NCBI GenBank assembly: GCA_028275645.1
Contig: JAPWUH010000052.1
Span: 1-7,766, forward strand
Length of the DNA stretch: 7,766 nucleotides
Source of the DNA: Caldivirga sp.
Lineage (GTDB): Archaea; Thermoproteota; Thermoprotei; Thermoproteales; Thermocladiaceae
Direction: 5' to 3'
Both the position numbers and the translations under genes were made by a program. Positions 1 through 6,398 of this stretch are shown here, in pieces. The notes beneath the pieces were generated by a model. The model saw nothing but the letters and a program-made list of their open reading frames with translations. It searched no databases and had not been told where the DNA came from. How positions within the stretch are numbered: the first letter of the stretch is position 1; each line of letters starts with the position of its first letter.

Positions 1-2736
1 AATGCGTGTTGGTAACCTGGATGGCCACCAGTTATACTTACCCGCCAGGACCATTATTGCTGGCATTACGGCTGGCCTTATTATGAAGGCGTCTATCAGT
101 ACGCTTAACCCAACTGTGAACCCTATTTCCCTCAGTATGTATAATTGGGATGCCATTAGGCTCATGAAGGCCATGGCTAGGACCATGGCGGCCCCAGTCA
201 CTATAGGGCCCGTATTCTCAACAGCCACCAGTATGGCGTCTGGGTCATCCCTACCTTTAATCACCTCTTCCCTAATCCTCGACACTATGAATATGTCGTA
301 GTCTGTGCCGACACTAGTCAATAGTGCATAGAGTATTATCGGCATTAACCAGTACGTCTCAATCCCTAAAACCCTGTAAAAGACAACCTGGCTAATGGCT
401 AACGCCCAGGCCATACTCATCACCACGGTTGCAAGCAACCTAAGCGGGATGACAATGCTCCTCAGCGCAATGGACAGTATAATTATGTTCAGGGCGATTA
501 TCAGTAGGGCTATTTCACCGTAGAATTGCCTTTCAAACACATAGACAAAATAGTACTTGTTAGCCGCATCCCCACCAACAAGCACCTTAACGCCGTATAA
601 CTCAGCCACCTGCCTAGCCACCTTGGCTAGGTCTAGGTAAACTGGGATTAACCTATCCGAGAGTGCCGTGTAACTGGTGGTGACTTTAAGTATAACCATT
701 GACGATGAGTTATAGGCCACATTAATACTCTTAGTGAAGTTAAAGGCCCCCACGTCACTCATAATTGCACTTAATGCACCTGGGTTAGGTGGCTCAATTA
801 CGATGTACTGAGTTGACTCTATGTAGTTTGGGAAATGGCTGAGGAGTATTTTATACGCCTGAATGGGCTTAATATTAGGCATTAGTATTATCGGGTTTGA
901 CGTAAGGGGGGTTTGGAGCAGTAGCGTCACGGATAGTGTGGTGAAAACCAGGGCAATTGATAGGACTAGCCAGGGCCTTTTAATGGAAAACTTGGTTAAC
1001 CTAACTATCAACCTGGTACTAAGTTCACGGGTTGATGACCTCAAGCCCATGGGCCACAATATTCCATCACCCATGATGCTTACCAGCGATGGTAAAACCA
1101 CCGTAGTTGTTAGAATGACTAACGCTACGGTGACTATGAAGGATAGGCCAATTACCTGAATGTACTGGTAATTGGACACCACAAATGAACCTAAGCCAGA
1201 GGCAACCACGCCACCCGAGGTTAACACGGTTGGTATCGTCATTCGTGTTATGATGTTTAAAGCCTGAGGGGTTGTTGAACCCCTCCTCCTCTCCTCTAGG
1301 TACCTACCCACTATGAGAAGGCTGTAATCGACACCAATGCCGAAGACTATGGGTGACACCATGTAGACTGTCAAGTAGTATACGGTTAAGCCTGAGACAC
1401 CAATGAGGTAGATTACACCGAGCACTGCACCGTATGTTAGCGTTAGGATCGCTAGGATTACCAATGGCGCAACTAACGTGCCCAATACGAAGAGGAGCAT
1501 TGCCAGTACTAATATGCCGCTGACCTCATCTATAATAGGTACGTCACTCTCTATCATCCTCGAGAGCTGGTTCAACACAATACCCGTTGAGAATGGGTAG
1601 ACGTAGCTATAATCGCTGAAGGCATCGTAAATCCTAACGTCATTTGTTGAATTAACCACCACTAGGGAGTAGCCATCTGAATAGAGGGAACCGTTAGTCA
1701 CGTTATTAGCGTATGAATAAGGTGGCCTGCTGAATGCCGATAAGACTATGAACCTTAAAGATGAGTTAAGTTCAGCCATAACTTGATTGACCTGGGACCT
1801 ATTGGAACAGGCCAATTGTGTTAGGTAAGGCTTAATCAACGGTGGCGTTGAATTCATGAACTGATACGCCACCAGCTTGGCTACAAGTGGCCTTGGTGGA
1901 TTACGCCCAAGTGCAATTACCTGCACCGCAAGTGGATTACTCATTGTTATGTTCCTCAGCATCGCCATGTACGTACTGTTAATCCTAGCCAGGGTTAAAC
2001 TGTAGGATGAACTTAACGCATTATTGATAGTCGTTACATTTAACTCATATGTAGACAGGCTACCTATTGAGGCATTTAAAACTGTGATGAAGTAGCCTAT
2101 CTGCGTCATAAGCCAACTGGGGTAATCATTATTCGCTAGAACTGTCGACACCGTTTCATTAATTACCCTTGATGTTGGGTAATCATAGCCTGATGATGCC
2201 GATAGTTTAAGGAAAAACACCCTTAGGAATGATGAATAGAAGCTATTAAATTCACTAATAATTAATGTATAATTGTTATATGTATTATAATATTCACTAC
2301 TTATGTTGTATAATTCACTACATAGCAGCGACTCATTAATGTATACGTTGTAAATGACTGAAGTGTAGTTCTTCATGTAACTTCTCACGGTTTCATTGGT
2401 GACCTCGTTGAAGTGATTTACAATGATATCGTAGACTTTATTCAAGTCATAGTACGATAAGTTAAGGCTCCTTAACACTTGATCGACACCTTTAAGTACG
2501 TACTGCGAATTGTTGATGTTACCAACGTAAACCGGCATTACCACAAGGCCTGTTTGGTTGCCTAGGTGGCTGCTTACTATGTTATTCACGACGCTTGCGC
2601 TTGTCCACCTTGGAAGAACCTTATTATCGTTGTATACAAGTATGTTGAAGACTAGGGTTGCGTGGGAAGCCAGCAGTAGGATGACGGCAATCCACGCCGC
2701 TATTACAAGGGCATTGAACATTCTCCCATTAGTCAT
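1..2736 (-). CDS. RND superfamily (MMPL-type) membrane transporter, C-terminus cut by window edge
   Basis: The minus-strand frame is open for 912 codons from ATG at 2736 to base 1, with no stop in the window. I translated it by hand. The layout is the RND/MMPL one: TM1 at about residues 8-30, a large outside loop (31-400), TM2-TM6 (about 404-550), a basic cytoplasmic linker, TM7 (588-608), a second outside loop (609-737) and TM8-TM12 (739-897). Each half has the Asp-Tyr pair of MMPL proton relays: GIGVDYSLLIVGR (466-478, D470/Y471) and SVGTDYDIFIVSR (808-820, D812/Y813), each followed by an R-x-x-E-E end. The protein probably uses the proton gradient to export a lipid or other hydrophobic compound; the substrate is unknown. 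Only a short tail should be missing, as residue 912 lies just after TM12. The frame closes upstream at 2769, so ATG 2736 is the first possible start. Loop 1 is unusually long and rich in N-glycosylation sequons. Confidence 0.93.
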   Translation of the reverse strand, partial: MTNGRMFNALVIAAWIAVILLLASHATLVFNILVYNDNKVLPRWTSASVVNNIVSSHLGNQTGLVVMPVYVGNINNSQYVLKGVDQVLRSLNLSYYDLNKVYDIIVNHFNEVTNETVRSYMKNYTSVIYNVYINESLLCSELYNISSEYYNTYNNYTLIISEFNSFYSSFLRVFFLKLSASSGYDYPTSRVINETVSTVLANNDYPSWLMTQIGYFITVLNASIGSLSTYELNVTTINNALSSSYSLTLARINSTYMAMLRNITMSNPLAVQVIALGRNPPRPLVAKLVAYQFMNSTPPLIKPYLTQLACSNRSQVNQVMAELNSSLRFIVLSAFSRPPYSYANNVTNGSLYSDGYSLVVVNSTNDVRIYDAFSDYSYVYPFSTGIVLNQLSRMIESDVPIIDEVSGILVLAMLLFVLGTLVAPLVILAILTLTYGAVLGVIYLIGVSGLTVYYLTVYMVSPIVFGIGVDYSLLIVGRYLEERRRGSTTPQALNIITRMTIPTVLTSGGVVASGLGSFVVSNYQYIQVIGLSFIVTVALVILTTTVVLPSLVSIMGDGILWPMGLRSSTRELSTRLIVRLTKFSIKRPWLVLSIALVFTTLSVTLLLQTPLTSNPIILMPNIKPIQAYKILLSHFPNYIESTQYIVIEPPNPGALSAIMSDVGAFNFTKSINVAYNSSSMVILKVTTSYTALSDRLIPVYLDLAKVARQVAELYGVKVLVGGDAANKYYFVYVFERQFYGEIALLIIALNIIILSIALRSIVIPLRLLATVVMSMAWALAISQVVFYRVLGIETYWLMPIILYALLTSVGTDYDIFIVSRIREEVIKGRDDPDAILVAVENTGPIVTGAAMVLAMAFMSLMASQLYILREIGFTVGLSVLIDAFIIRPAVMPAIMVLAGKYNWWPSRLPTRI

Positions 2737-2760
2737 GTGCCTGCGCTCAGCATTAGCACC

Positions 2761-2775
2761 AAATATTTATTAAAT
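2761..2775 (-). promoter_or_regulatory. TATA box for the MMPL transporter
   Basis: On the minus strand this AT-only stretch reads TTTAATAAATATTT and lies about 25-39 bases before the ATG at 2736. That distance would put the transcription start at or next to the start codon (leaderless). The whole 2761-2790 segment is A/T, so the exact box is uncertain. Confidence 0.55.
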
Positions 2776-2779
2776 TTAT

Positions 2780-2790
2780 TTAAAAATAAT
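2780..2790 (-). terminator. Possible T-run terminator after nadE
   Basis: On the minus strand a T5 run (within ATTATTTTTAAA) falls about 24 bases after the nadE stop codon. Archaeal RNA polymerase can terminate at T-runs without a hairpin. The run also sits in the AT-rich promoter region of the MMPL gene, so its base content may only reflect that promoter. Confidence 0.3.
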
Positions 2791-2809
2791 TTCCCCAATC
2801 CCACTTAGC

Positions 2810-3670
2810 TCAATATATGCCGGTGTAGTGTATTGGCATGCGCCAATCAAGCCCAATGGTCCTGAGTCCTATCCTTGGTACTATAGGTGTCCTACGCTTA
2901 TGCTCAGTCGCAACAACCCTCCTCCAAACCTGCTCTACCATGCTAATCGGCTTCCCAGTGGCCTCCTGCGCCTCCTGTGGGTTCATCCTGAGGTCAACCA
3001 GTGCGTGTAGTATTACGTCAATGTCCTCGTACCTAAGGCCTAATTCACCCTCCGCCGTCTGACCCTCCCATAGGCGTGGGCTGGAGGGCTTGTATGCTAT
3101 CGAATCCGGTAGGCCCAGGTGCTTGCCTAGCCTCCTCACCTGGCTCTTATACAAGTCACCTATTGGCAATATGTCGACGCCACCATCGCCGTACTTTGTG
3201 AAGTAGCCTATCAACAATTCGCTCTTATCCCCTGTACCAGCAACTATCATTCCGTTTAGGTTTGCGTAGTAGTAAAGTATCGTCATCCTTATCCTGGCTA
3301 GCACATTGCCGTTCGCCACAACCTCGCTCTCCCTGAAGGCTGGTATTGCACTGGAGTAGGCATTCCTAATGGGGTTAATGTCGATAACCTCGTACTTAAT
3401 TCCAAGTGCCTTAGCTAGTTCAACGGCATCCCTCACGTCCTCGGGTGGGGTGGTTTTGTAGGGCATTATTAACCCAATCACCCTATCCTTACCCAACGCC
3501 TTTACCAGGAGTATTGCGGTTACACTTGAATCAACCCCACCACTGAGCCCCACCACAGCACCCTTGGCACCAATGCTACTCGTGTATGACCTAAGGAAGC
3601 TTATTATCCTCCTCTCGACGTAATCGTAATCAATGTTGATTAACCTATCTATGGTTATCCAAGGCGGCAT
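2810..3670 (-). CDS. nadE: NH3-dependent NAD+ synthase
   Basis: This 286-residue protein fits NAD+ synthase, which makes NAD+ from deamido-NAD+ (nicotinate adenine dinucleotide), ATP and ammonia in the cytoplasm: the last step of NAD synthesis. Visible motifs are the PP-loop ATP site GLSGGVDSSV (41-50), GNVLARIRMT (121-130), AGTGDKSELLIGY (144-156), the DILPIGDLYKSQVR segment (166-179) and the PSSPRLWEGQ loop (195-204) followed by ELGLRYEDID. There is no N-terminal glutaminase (nitrilase-like) domain, so it should use free ammonia or a separate amidotransferase; the length is normal for this stand-alone form. The start is ATG 3670, with a TATA-like box 23-32 bases upstream, and the stop is TGA. 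The MMPL gene follows on the same strand after 73 bases but has its own TATA box, and I see no functional link. Confidence 0.95.
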   Translation of the reverse strand: MPPWITIDRLINIDYDYVERRIISFLRSYTSSIGAKGAVVGLSGGVDSSVTAILLVKALGKDRVIGLIMPYKTTPPEDVRDAVELAKALGIKYEVIDINPIRNAYSSAIPAFRESEVVANGNVLARIRMTILYYYANLNGMIVAGTGDKSELLIGYFTKYGDGGVDILPIGDLYKSQVRRLGKHLGLPDSIAYKPSSPRLWEGQTAEGELGLRYEDIDVILHALVDLRMNPQEAQEATGKPISMVEQVWRRVVATEHKRRTPIVPRIGLRTIGLDWRMPIHYTGIY

Positions 3671-3692
3671 AGATCGGTTACCGCACCCTCAG

Positions 3693-3702
3693 CTTAATAA
3701 TG
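3693..3702 (-). promoter_or_regulatory. TATA box for nadE
   Basis: The minus strand reads CATTATTAAG 23-32 bases before the nadE ATG, in otherwise mixed sequence. This is the spacing expected of a leaderless archaeal transcript. Confidence 0.55.
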
Positions 3703-3785
3703 TTTCCCATCAGCGCATACCAGCTCGCCTTACGTTTAACATTAAGGTTTAGGGAGAGTTAGTTTGGGTATTACCAAGTGTGCTT

Positions 3786-3852
3786 AGGTTTTTTGACTGC
3801 CCATTGATTATTAGCAGTTAATATGAGTGTTTTTGGGTGAAGATTTTTTAAC
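3786..3852 (+). promoter_or_regulatory. phoU promoter with duplicated T6 TATA-like element
   Basis: The proximal element AGATTTTTTAAC (3841-3852) puts its T-rich core 23-30 bases before the phoU ATG and is the likely TATA box for a leaderless mRNA. A near copy, AGGTTTTTTGAC (3786-3797), lies 55 bases further upstream and matches 10 of 12 positions. It could be a second promoter giving a leader of roughly 55 bases, or just another T-rich stretch. The rest of the nadE-phoU spacer (3703-3785) shows nothing I can name. Confidence 0.5.
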
Positions 3853-3873
3853 CAGTGAACTGTTAGTAGACTA

Positions 3874-4854
3874 ATGTCGATGTACCGTAGGGTTATTAGG
3901 ATTGGGGAGAAGAGCATAGGGATAACACTACCTAAGCAGTGGCTTGATTCCCTAAACATTGGGCTTGGCGACCTGATAGAGGTTAAGGCTGTTGAGGACA
4001 TGCTTATAGTTAAACCAGTCGTATCTGAGCATGGTTCAAGCAATGTCGTGGTTTTGTCACCCGGTGAGAGCTCTGATGAGGCCATGAGGATGATAATAGC
4101 GGGCTACATTGAGGGTTTTGATGATATAGCGGTGAAGGGGCCTAAGGAGGTCATTAGGCGTGCCTACCAGGTGATTGAATCTAAGTTACCTGGTTCATTA
4201 ATCCTCGAAAGTGAGGATGGGGTGATGGTTAAGGTGGCTACATCGGAAACGAACATAAATCTTAGGATGGTTATTAATAGTACATCAACGATACTGAACG
4301 CCATGTTTGATAAGATTTCCTCATACCTGGAGACCAACGACGCATCACTACTGGATGAGGCGTTAGCCATGGATGATCAGGTTGATAAACTCTACTTCCT
4401 AGCCCTAAGGACAATTAAGAAGCTGTCCTTCAGGGACCCCAAGGAGGCCATTGACGACACCATAATAGTGAAGAACATGGAGCACGTTGCCGATGCACTT
4501 GATAGGATGGCCAGGACTTTTAAGAGTATCCAGAGGATAGACCCAGGGTGTGTTAAGGAGCTCAGCAGTAGGCTGAGGGATGTGTGGTCTTACACCTTAA
4601 GGGCGATAAACTCCTATCAATCAGGCTCCAAGGAGCAGGCCCTTAAGGTGATAGTTAGTAGGGAGGAGTTGCTAAACAAGATGTTTAGCCTAGTTAAGAA
4701 GCCGTGCAGTGAGGAGATGGCTGGAGTCATGCATGAGCTGCAGTTGATAGTGGCCCTATCAGTCGACATAGCTGAGGCAACGTTCTCAAACTACGTTAGG
4801 TCGGTTACCAAGAGACCAGGGGGTAAGGAGGGTGGTGAGGAAGCCGCAGGTTAA
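3874..4854 (+). CDS. AbrB/SpoVT-PhoU domain phosphate-uptake regulator
   Basis: A 326-residue archaeal PhoU-family protein. Residues 1-50 look like an AbrB/SpoVT swapped-hairpin DNA-binding domain: RRVIRIGEKSIGITLPKQW, then GLGDLIEVKAVEDMLIVKP. A linker region (about 55-115) leads to two helical PhoU-like units. The first (about 130-220) holds ALAMDDQVDKLYF (163-175) and NMEHVADALDRMAR (201-214), in the place of the acidic metal-binding motifs of PhoU. The second (about 225-308) is more diverged. PhoU proteins usually dampen phosphate uptake with the Pst transporter; the fused AbrB domain suggests direct DNA binding, a known archaeal arrangement. No pst gene is in the window. The last residues (KRPGGKEGGEEAAG) form a charged, probably flexible tail. 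Its TAA stop directly abuts the stop of the convergent gene. Confidence 0.88.
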   Translation: MSMYRRVIRIGEKSIGITLPKQWLDSLNIGLGDLIEVKAVEDMLIVKPVVSEHGSSNVVVLSPGESSDEAMRMIIAGYIEGFDDIAVKGPKEVIRRAYQVIESKLPGSLILESEDGVMVKVATSETNINLRMVINSTSTILNAMFDKISSYLETNDASLLDEALAMDDQVDKLYFLALRTIKKLSFRDPKEAIDDTIIVKNMEHVADALDRMARTFKSIQRIDPGCVKELSSRLRDVWSYTLRAINSYQSGSKEQALKVIVSREELLNKMFSLVKKPCSEEMAGVMHELQLIVALSVDIAEATFSNYVRSVTKRPGGKEGGEEAAG

Positions 4855-5394
4855 TTAACCCAACGCGCCTTCACAACCTGATGATAAAATCCTTGAGGCC
4901 TCCCACAGTACCCTGGATATGGGCGACTTATCGCCCAGGTAATACCTTTCATGGGCGGCGTCCGAGAGGGCTATTGAGGCCAGTATATTCAGGGGTGTGT
5001 TAACGTAGGTGCGGATAACTTCACTAATCCTGGCCCTTAAATCACTCATGCTCATTATTAACGCTGGCCCAACCATAACCATGGCATCATTGAAACTGCT
5101 CACCAGTTTACTAATCTTCGATAATCCACTACCCGTGGCGGAAACCATTACGAAGCCCCTTGAATCACTATACCTATTAACCAAACCAGCCCTTATCAAA
5201 GACCTCAACGCCTCCCACACATCACTGGAATACCAGGGTGGGTACTCGTACCTAACCCCAAGGTGATTTCTCAATAGGTACACTATAATCATCAACCTGA
5301 GCAACTCCATCCTGGACTCGGCTAGTATGAGCAGTATCACATCCTCAAGACCGATTCTACTGAAACCAAGCCTCCCCTGCACGTTGAGTTGCAC
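4855..5394 (-). CDS. Putative winged-helix protein of unknown function
   Basis: I do not recognise this 179-residue protein. Residues about 16-100 read like a winged-helix DNA-binding domain: a helical start (GLEDVILLILAESRMELLRL), an aromatic segment (YEYPPWYSSDVWEALRSL), then RAGLVNRYSDSRGFVMVSATG, resembling the recognition-helix end and beta wing, with the common 'GLV...' and '...T..G' pattern of MarR/PadR-like folds. The rest (100-175) is mostly helical and could be a dimerisation or ligand-sensing part. There are no transmembrane segments or metal sites. The start is GTG at 5394; an in-frame TAG lies four codons upstream, so no earlier start is possible. It is divergent from the zinc-ribbon gene (77 bases between starts) and convergent with phoU without a spacer. 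A transcription factor is the best guess, from fold pattern only. Confidence 0.75.
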   Translation of the reverse strand: MQLNVQGRLGFSRIGLEDVILLILAESRMELLRLMIIVYLLRNHLGVRYEYPPWYSSDVWEALRSLIRAGLVNRYSDSRGFVMVSATGSGLSKISKLVSSFNDAMVMVGPALIMSMSDLRARISEVIRTYVNTPLNILASIALSDAAHERYYLGDKSPISRVLWEASRILSSGCEGALG

Positions 5395-5410
5395 CCACCA
5401 GCCCTATTAA

Positions 5411-5425
5411 GATTAATGCTAAATC
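5411..5425 (-). promoter_or_regulatory. Weak TATA-like box for the winged-helix gene
   Basis: The minus strand reads GATTTAGCATTAATC about 17-31 bases before the GTG start at 5394. It fits the spacing seen elsewhere in the window but is a poorer TATA match; TTAATAGG (5403-5410) is closer to the start and seems too near. Confidence 0.35.
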
Positions 5426-5442
5426 GGGTGGTTAAGGTAGGG

Positions 5443-5450
5443 TTTATTAT
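5443..5450 (+). promoter_or_regulatory. TATA box for the zinc-ribbon gene
   Basis: TTTATTAT lies 22-29 bases before ATG 5472, between GC-rich flanks (GGG before, CCCGGGG after), so it stands out clearly. It predicts a leaderless transcript. Confidence 0.6.
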
Positions 5451-5471
5451 CCCGGGGTAGTATTAGGGTTC

Positions 5472-5660
5472 ATGGAGTACCTGGTGGTTAGGTGCCCTAA
5501 GTGTGGTATGCCGTCCGCCGTTAGGCTTGGTTCACTAAGCCACGCATGCCCTTACTGCGGAACCAGGTTCAAGGTGAATGAGACTAACATAGTGGCCAGG
5601 GCTAGGAGTGGTAGGGAGGCGAGTGAACTAGTTAGGAAGATCCTGGCCCAGGGTCGCTGA
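5472..5660 (+). CDS. Small zinc-ribbon protein, DUF1922-like
   Basis: A 62-residue protein with two CxxC knuckles, CPKC (C8, C11) and CPYC (C26, C29), which should bind one zinc ion as a zinc ribbon. The second part (KVNETNIVARARSGREASEL) runs into a short helix ending VRKILAQGR. From memory this matches the archaeal DUF1922 family, in which a zinc ribbon is followed by an 'R-A...EASELVRKL' helix; the family has no assigned function. The short length is normal. A TATA box sits at a leaderless distance from ATG 5472, which supports this start. The final 33 bases, including the TGA stop, overlap the 3' end of the phosphoesterase gene on the other strand. Confidence 0.85.
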   Translation: MEYLVVRCPKCGMPSAVRLGSLSHACPYCGTRFKVNETNIVARARSGREASELVRKILAQGR

Positions 5661-6194
5661 GGATGCCGGTAGTTCATCAGCCCTCACTATTAGACTGCCG
5701 TACTTATAATCGTTAAACCATCCACACCCCTGAATCCTAATGTTAATACGCCCACTGGCAAGCTCCAGGATGGCCATGGTTTCACTAGATCCGTTGAAAC
5801 CAGTGAAGGAGCCTGGGTTAACCACCAAAACCCCACCCAGGTCCTGGACCATAGGCCTATGCGTATGCCCCATCAGCACCAGCCTAGCGTTGAAGTAATT
5901 TGCCATCCTCCTTAAATGCAGCCTAGCCTCCTTCTGATGCCCATGAATAACCAGCATCCTCACCCCCTCAACGTCTATGATCTCCTTATCCGGCAGCGGC
6001 ATTGGGTCAGTCTCACCGGCAACAGCCACCAACCTGCCAATGCCCCCCAACTCCTCAAGGACCTGCTCGTTGGAAAGATCCCCAACGTGTATTAGAAGGT
6101 CGAAGCCACCCACCTTAACCATGCCCAGCAGGCAACTGTTAGGTAATCCACCACTGGCTATGTGCGAATCCCCCAACACAGCTACCTTAGCCAC
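5628..6194 (-). CDS. YfcE/MJ0936-type metallophosphoesterase
   Basis: A 188-residue calcineurin-like phosphoesterase, probably a cytoplasmic phosphodiesterase with two metal ions. Motifs in order: GDSH (8-11, D9 and H11), GDLS (38-41, D39), HGH (84-86), GHTH (109-112) and NPGS (126-129). These fit the YfcE/MJ0936 subfamily; the substrate is unknown. The third motif, normally GNxD with a metal-binding Asn, reads GETD (60-63) here. I checked the codons, and Glu is encoded by GAG at 6012-6014. The family is usually about 160-175 residues; the extra C-terminal segment (from about 155) is the part that overlaps the zinc-ribbon gene. The start is GTG at 6194, backed by a TATA box 21-29 bases upstream and by the GDSH strand beginning at residue 3. 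That TATA box sits inside an inverted repeat. Confidence 0.9.
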   Translation of the reverse strand: MAKVAVLGDSHIASGGLPNSCLLGMVKVGGFDLLIHVGDLSNEQVLEELGGIGRLVAVAGETDPMPLPDKEIIDVEGVRMLVIHGHQKEARLHLRRMANYFNARLVLMGHTHRPMVQDLGGVLVVNPGSFTGFNGSSETMAILELASGRINIRIQGCGWFNDYKYGSLIVRADELPASSATLGQDLPN

Positions 6195-6208
6195 AATTGG
6201 ACACCCAC

Positions 6209-6234
6209 TGCAGGTTAATAAAACCTTACCTGCA
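6209..6234 (-). promoter_or_regulatory. Phosphoesterase promoter: TATA box inside a 7+7 inverted repeat
   Basis: The perfect arms TGCAGGT (6209-6215) and ACCTGCA (6228-6234) flank 12 bases holding the minus-strand TATA box GGTTTTATTAACC (6213-6225), 19-31 bases before the GTG start. An inner repeat, AGGTT/AACCT (6212-6216, 6222-6226), shares the same region. A dimeric regulator bound here would cover the TATA box, so repression is the natural reading. The TATA assignment is stronger than the operator idea. Confidence 0.5.
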
Positions 6235-6285
6235 CCACCATGGGTAGGGTGATCTAGCAGTCATTTGGGGTGGGCGTGGCCGCAG

Positions 6286-6295
6286 CTATTTAAGG
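6286..6295 (+). promoter_or_regulatory. TATA-like box in the intergenic region
   Basis: CTATTTAAGG on the plus strand would place a transcription start near 6312-6320. No open reading frame follows (the nearest ATG, at 6325, is directly followed by TAA). If active, it would make a non-coding RNA or a long leader for the DUF1641 gene. Confidence 0.3.
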
Positions 6296-6311
6296 CATCC
6301 TAGTTGTTGAA

Positions 6312-6398
6312 GAACCCGACGCATATGTAATATCCCATTGGCCAATTGACCTATGGCTAATGGTTAAGGTTGCCGTGGGCTTCCCTTAGGGAATTTTT
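6312..6398 (+). ncRNA. Candidate structured RNA, speculative
   Basis: Between the TATA-like box at 6286 and a T5 run at 6394-6398 the sequence can fold. CCATTGGCC (6335-6343) pairs with GGCTAATGG (6355-6363) over nine pairs with one G-U and an 11-base loop. GAACCCgACG (6312-6321) pairs with CGTGGGcTTC (6374-6383) over nine pairs with one bulged base on each side, closing around that hairpin. A short hairpin TTCCC-TTA-GGGAA (6381-6393) before the T-run competes with the outer helix for 6381-6383. It matches no RNA family I know, and there is no box C/D pattern or tRNA-like arm. The structure could be chance. Confidence 0.2.

Noticed and set aside
2..1159. Plus-strand reading frames at 2-301 and 863-1159
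   Set aside because: They lie antisense to the MMPL gene, whose minus-strand frame is open throughout and has clear transporter motifs. Their translations show no family pattern.
2558..3062. Plus-strand frames at 2558-2773, 2828-3010 and 2838-3062
   Set aside because: They are antisense to the MMPL start and to the nadE 3' part, show no recognisable protein pattern, and overlap each other.
3771..4370. Minus-strand frames at 3771-4085 and 4164-4370
   Set aside because: They are shadows of the AbrB-PhoU gene. The first would also cover the phoU promoter.
5397..5433. ACCAgCCC and GGGTGGT as a promoter inverted repeat between the winged-helix and zinc-ribbon genes
   Set aside because: The arms need a bulge, are 22 bases apart and only seven pairs long. 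This is expected by chance in such sequence.
5009..6252. Plus-strand frames at 5009-5266 and 5977-6252
   Set aside because: They are antisense to the winged-helix gene and the phosphoesterase gene; the latter has clear catalytic motifs on the other strand.
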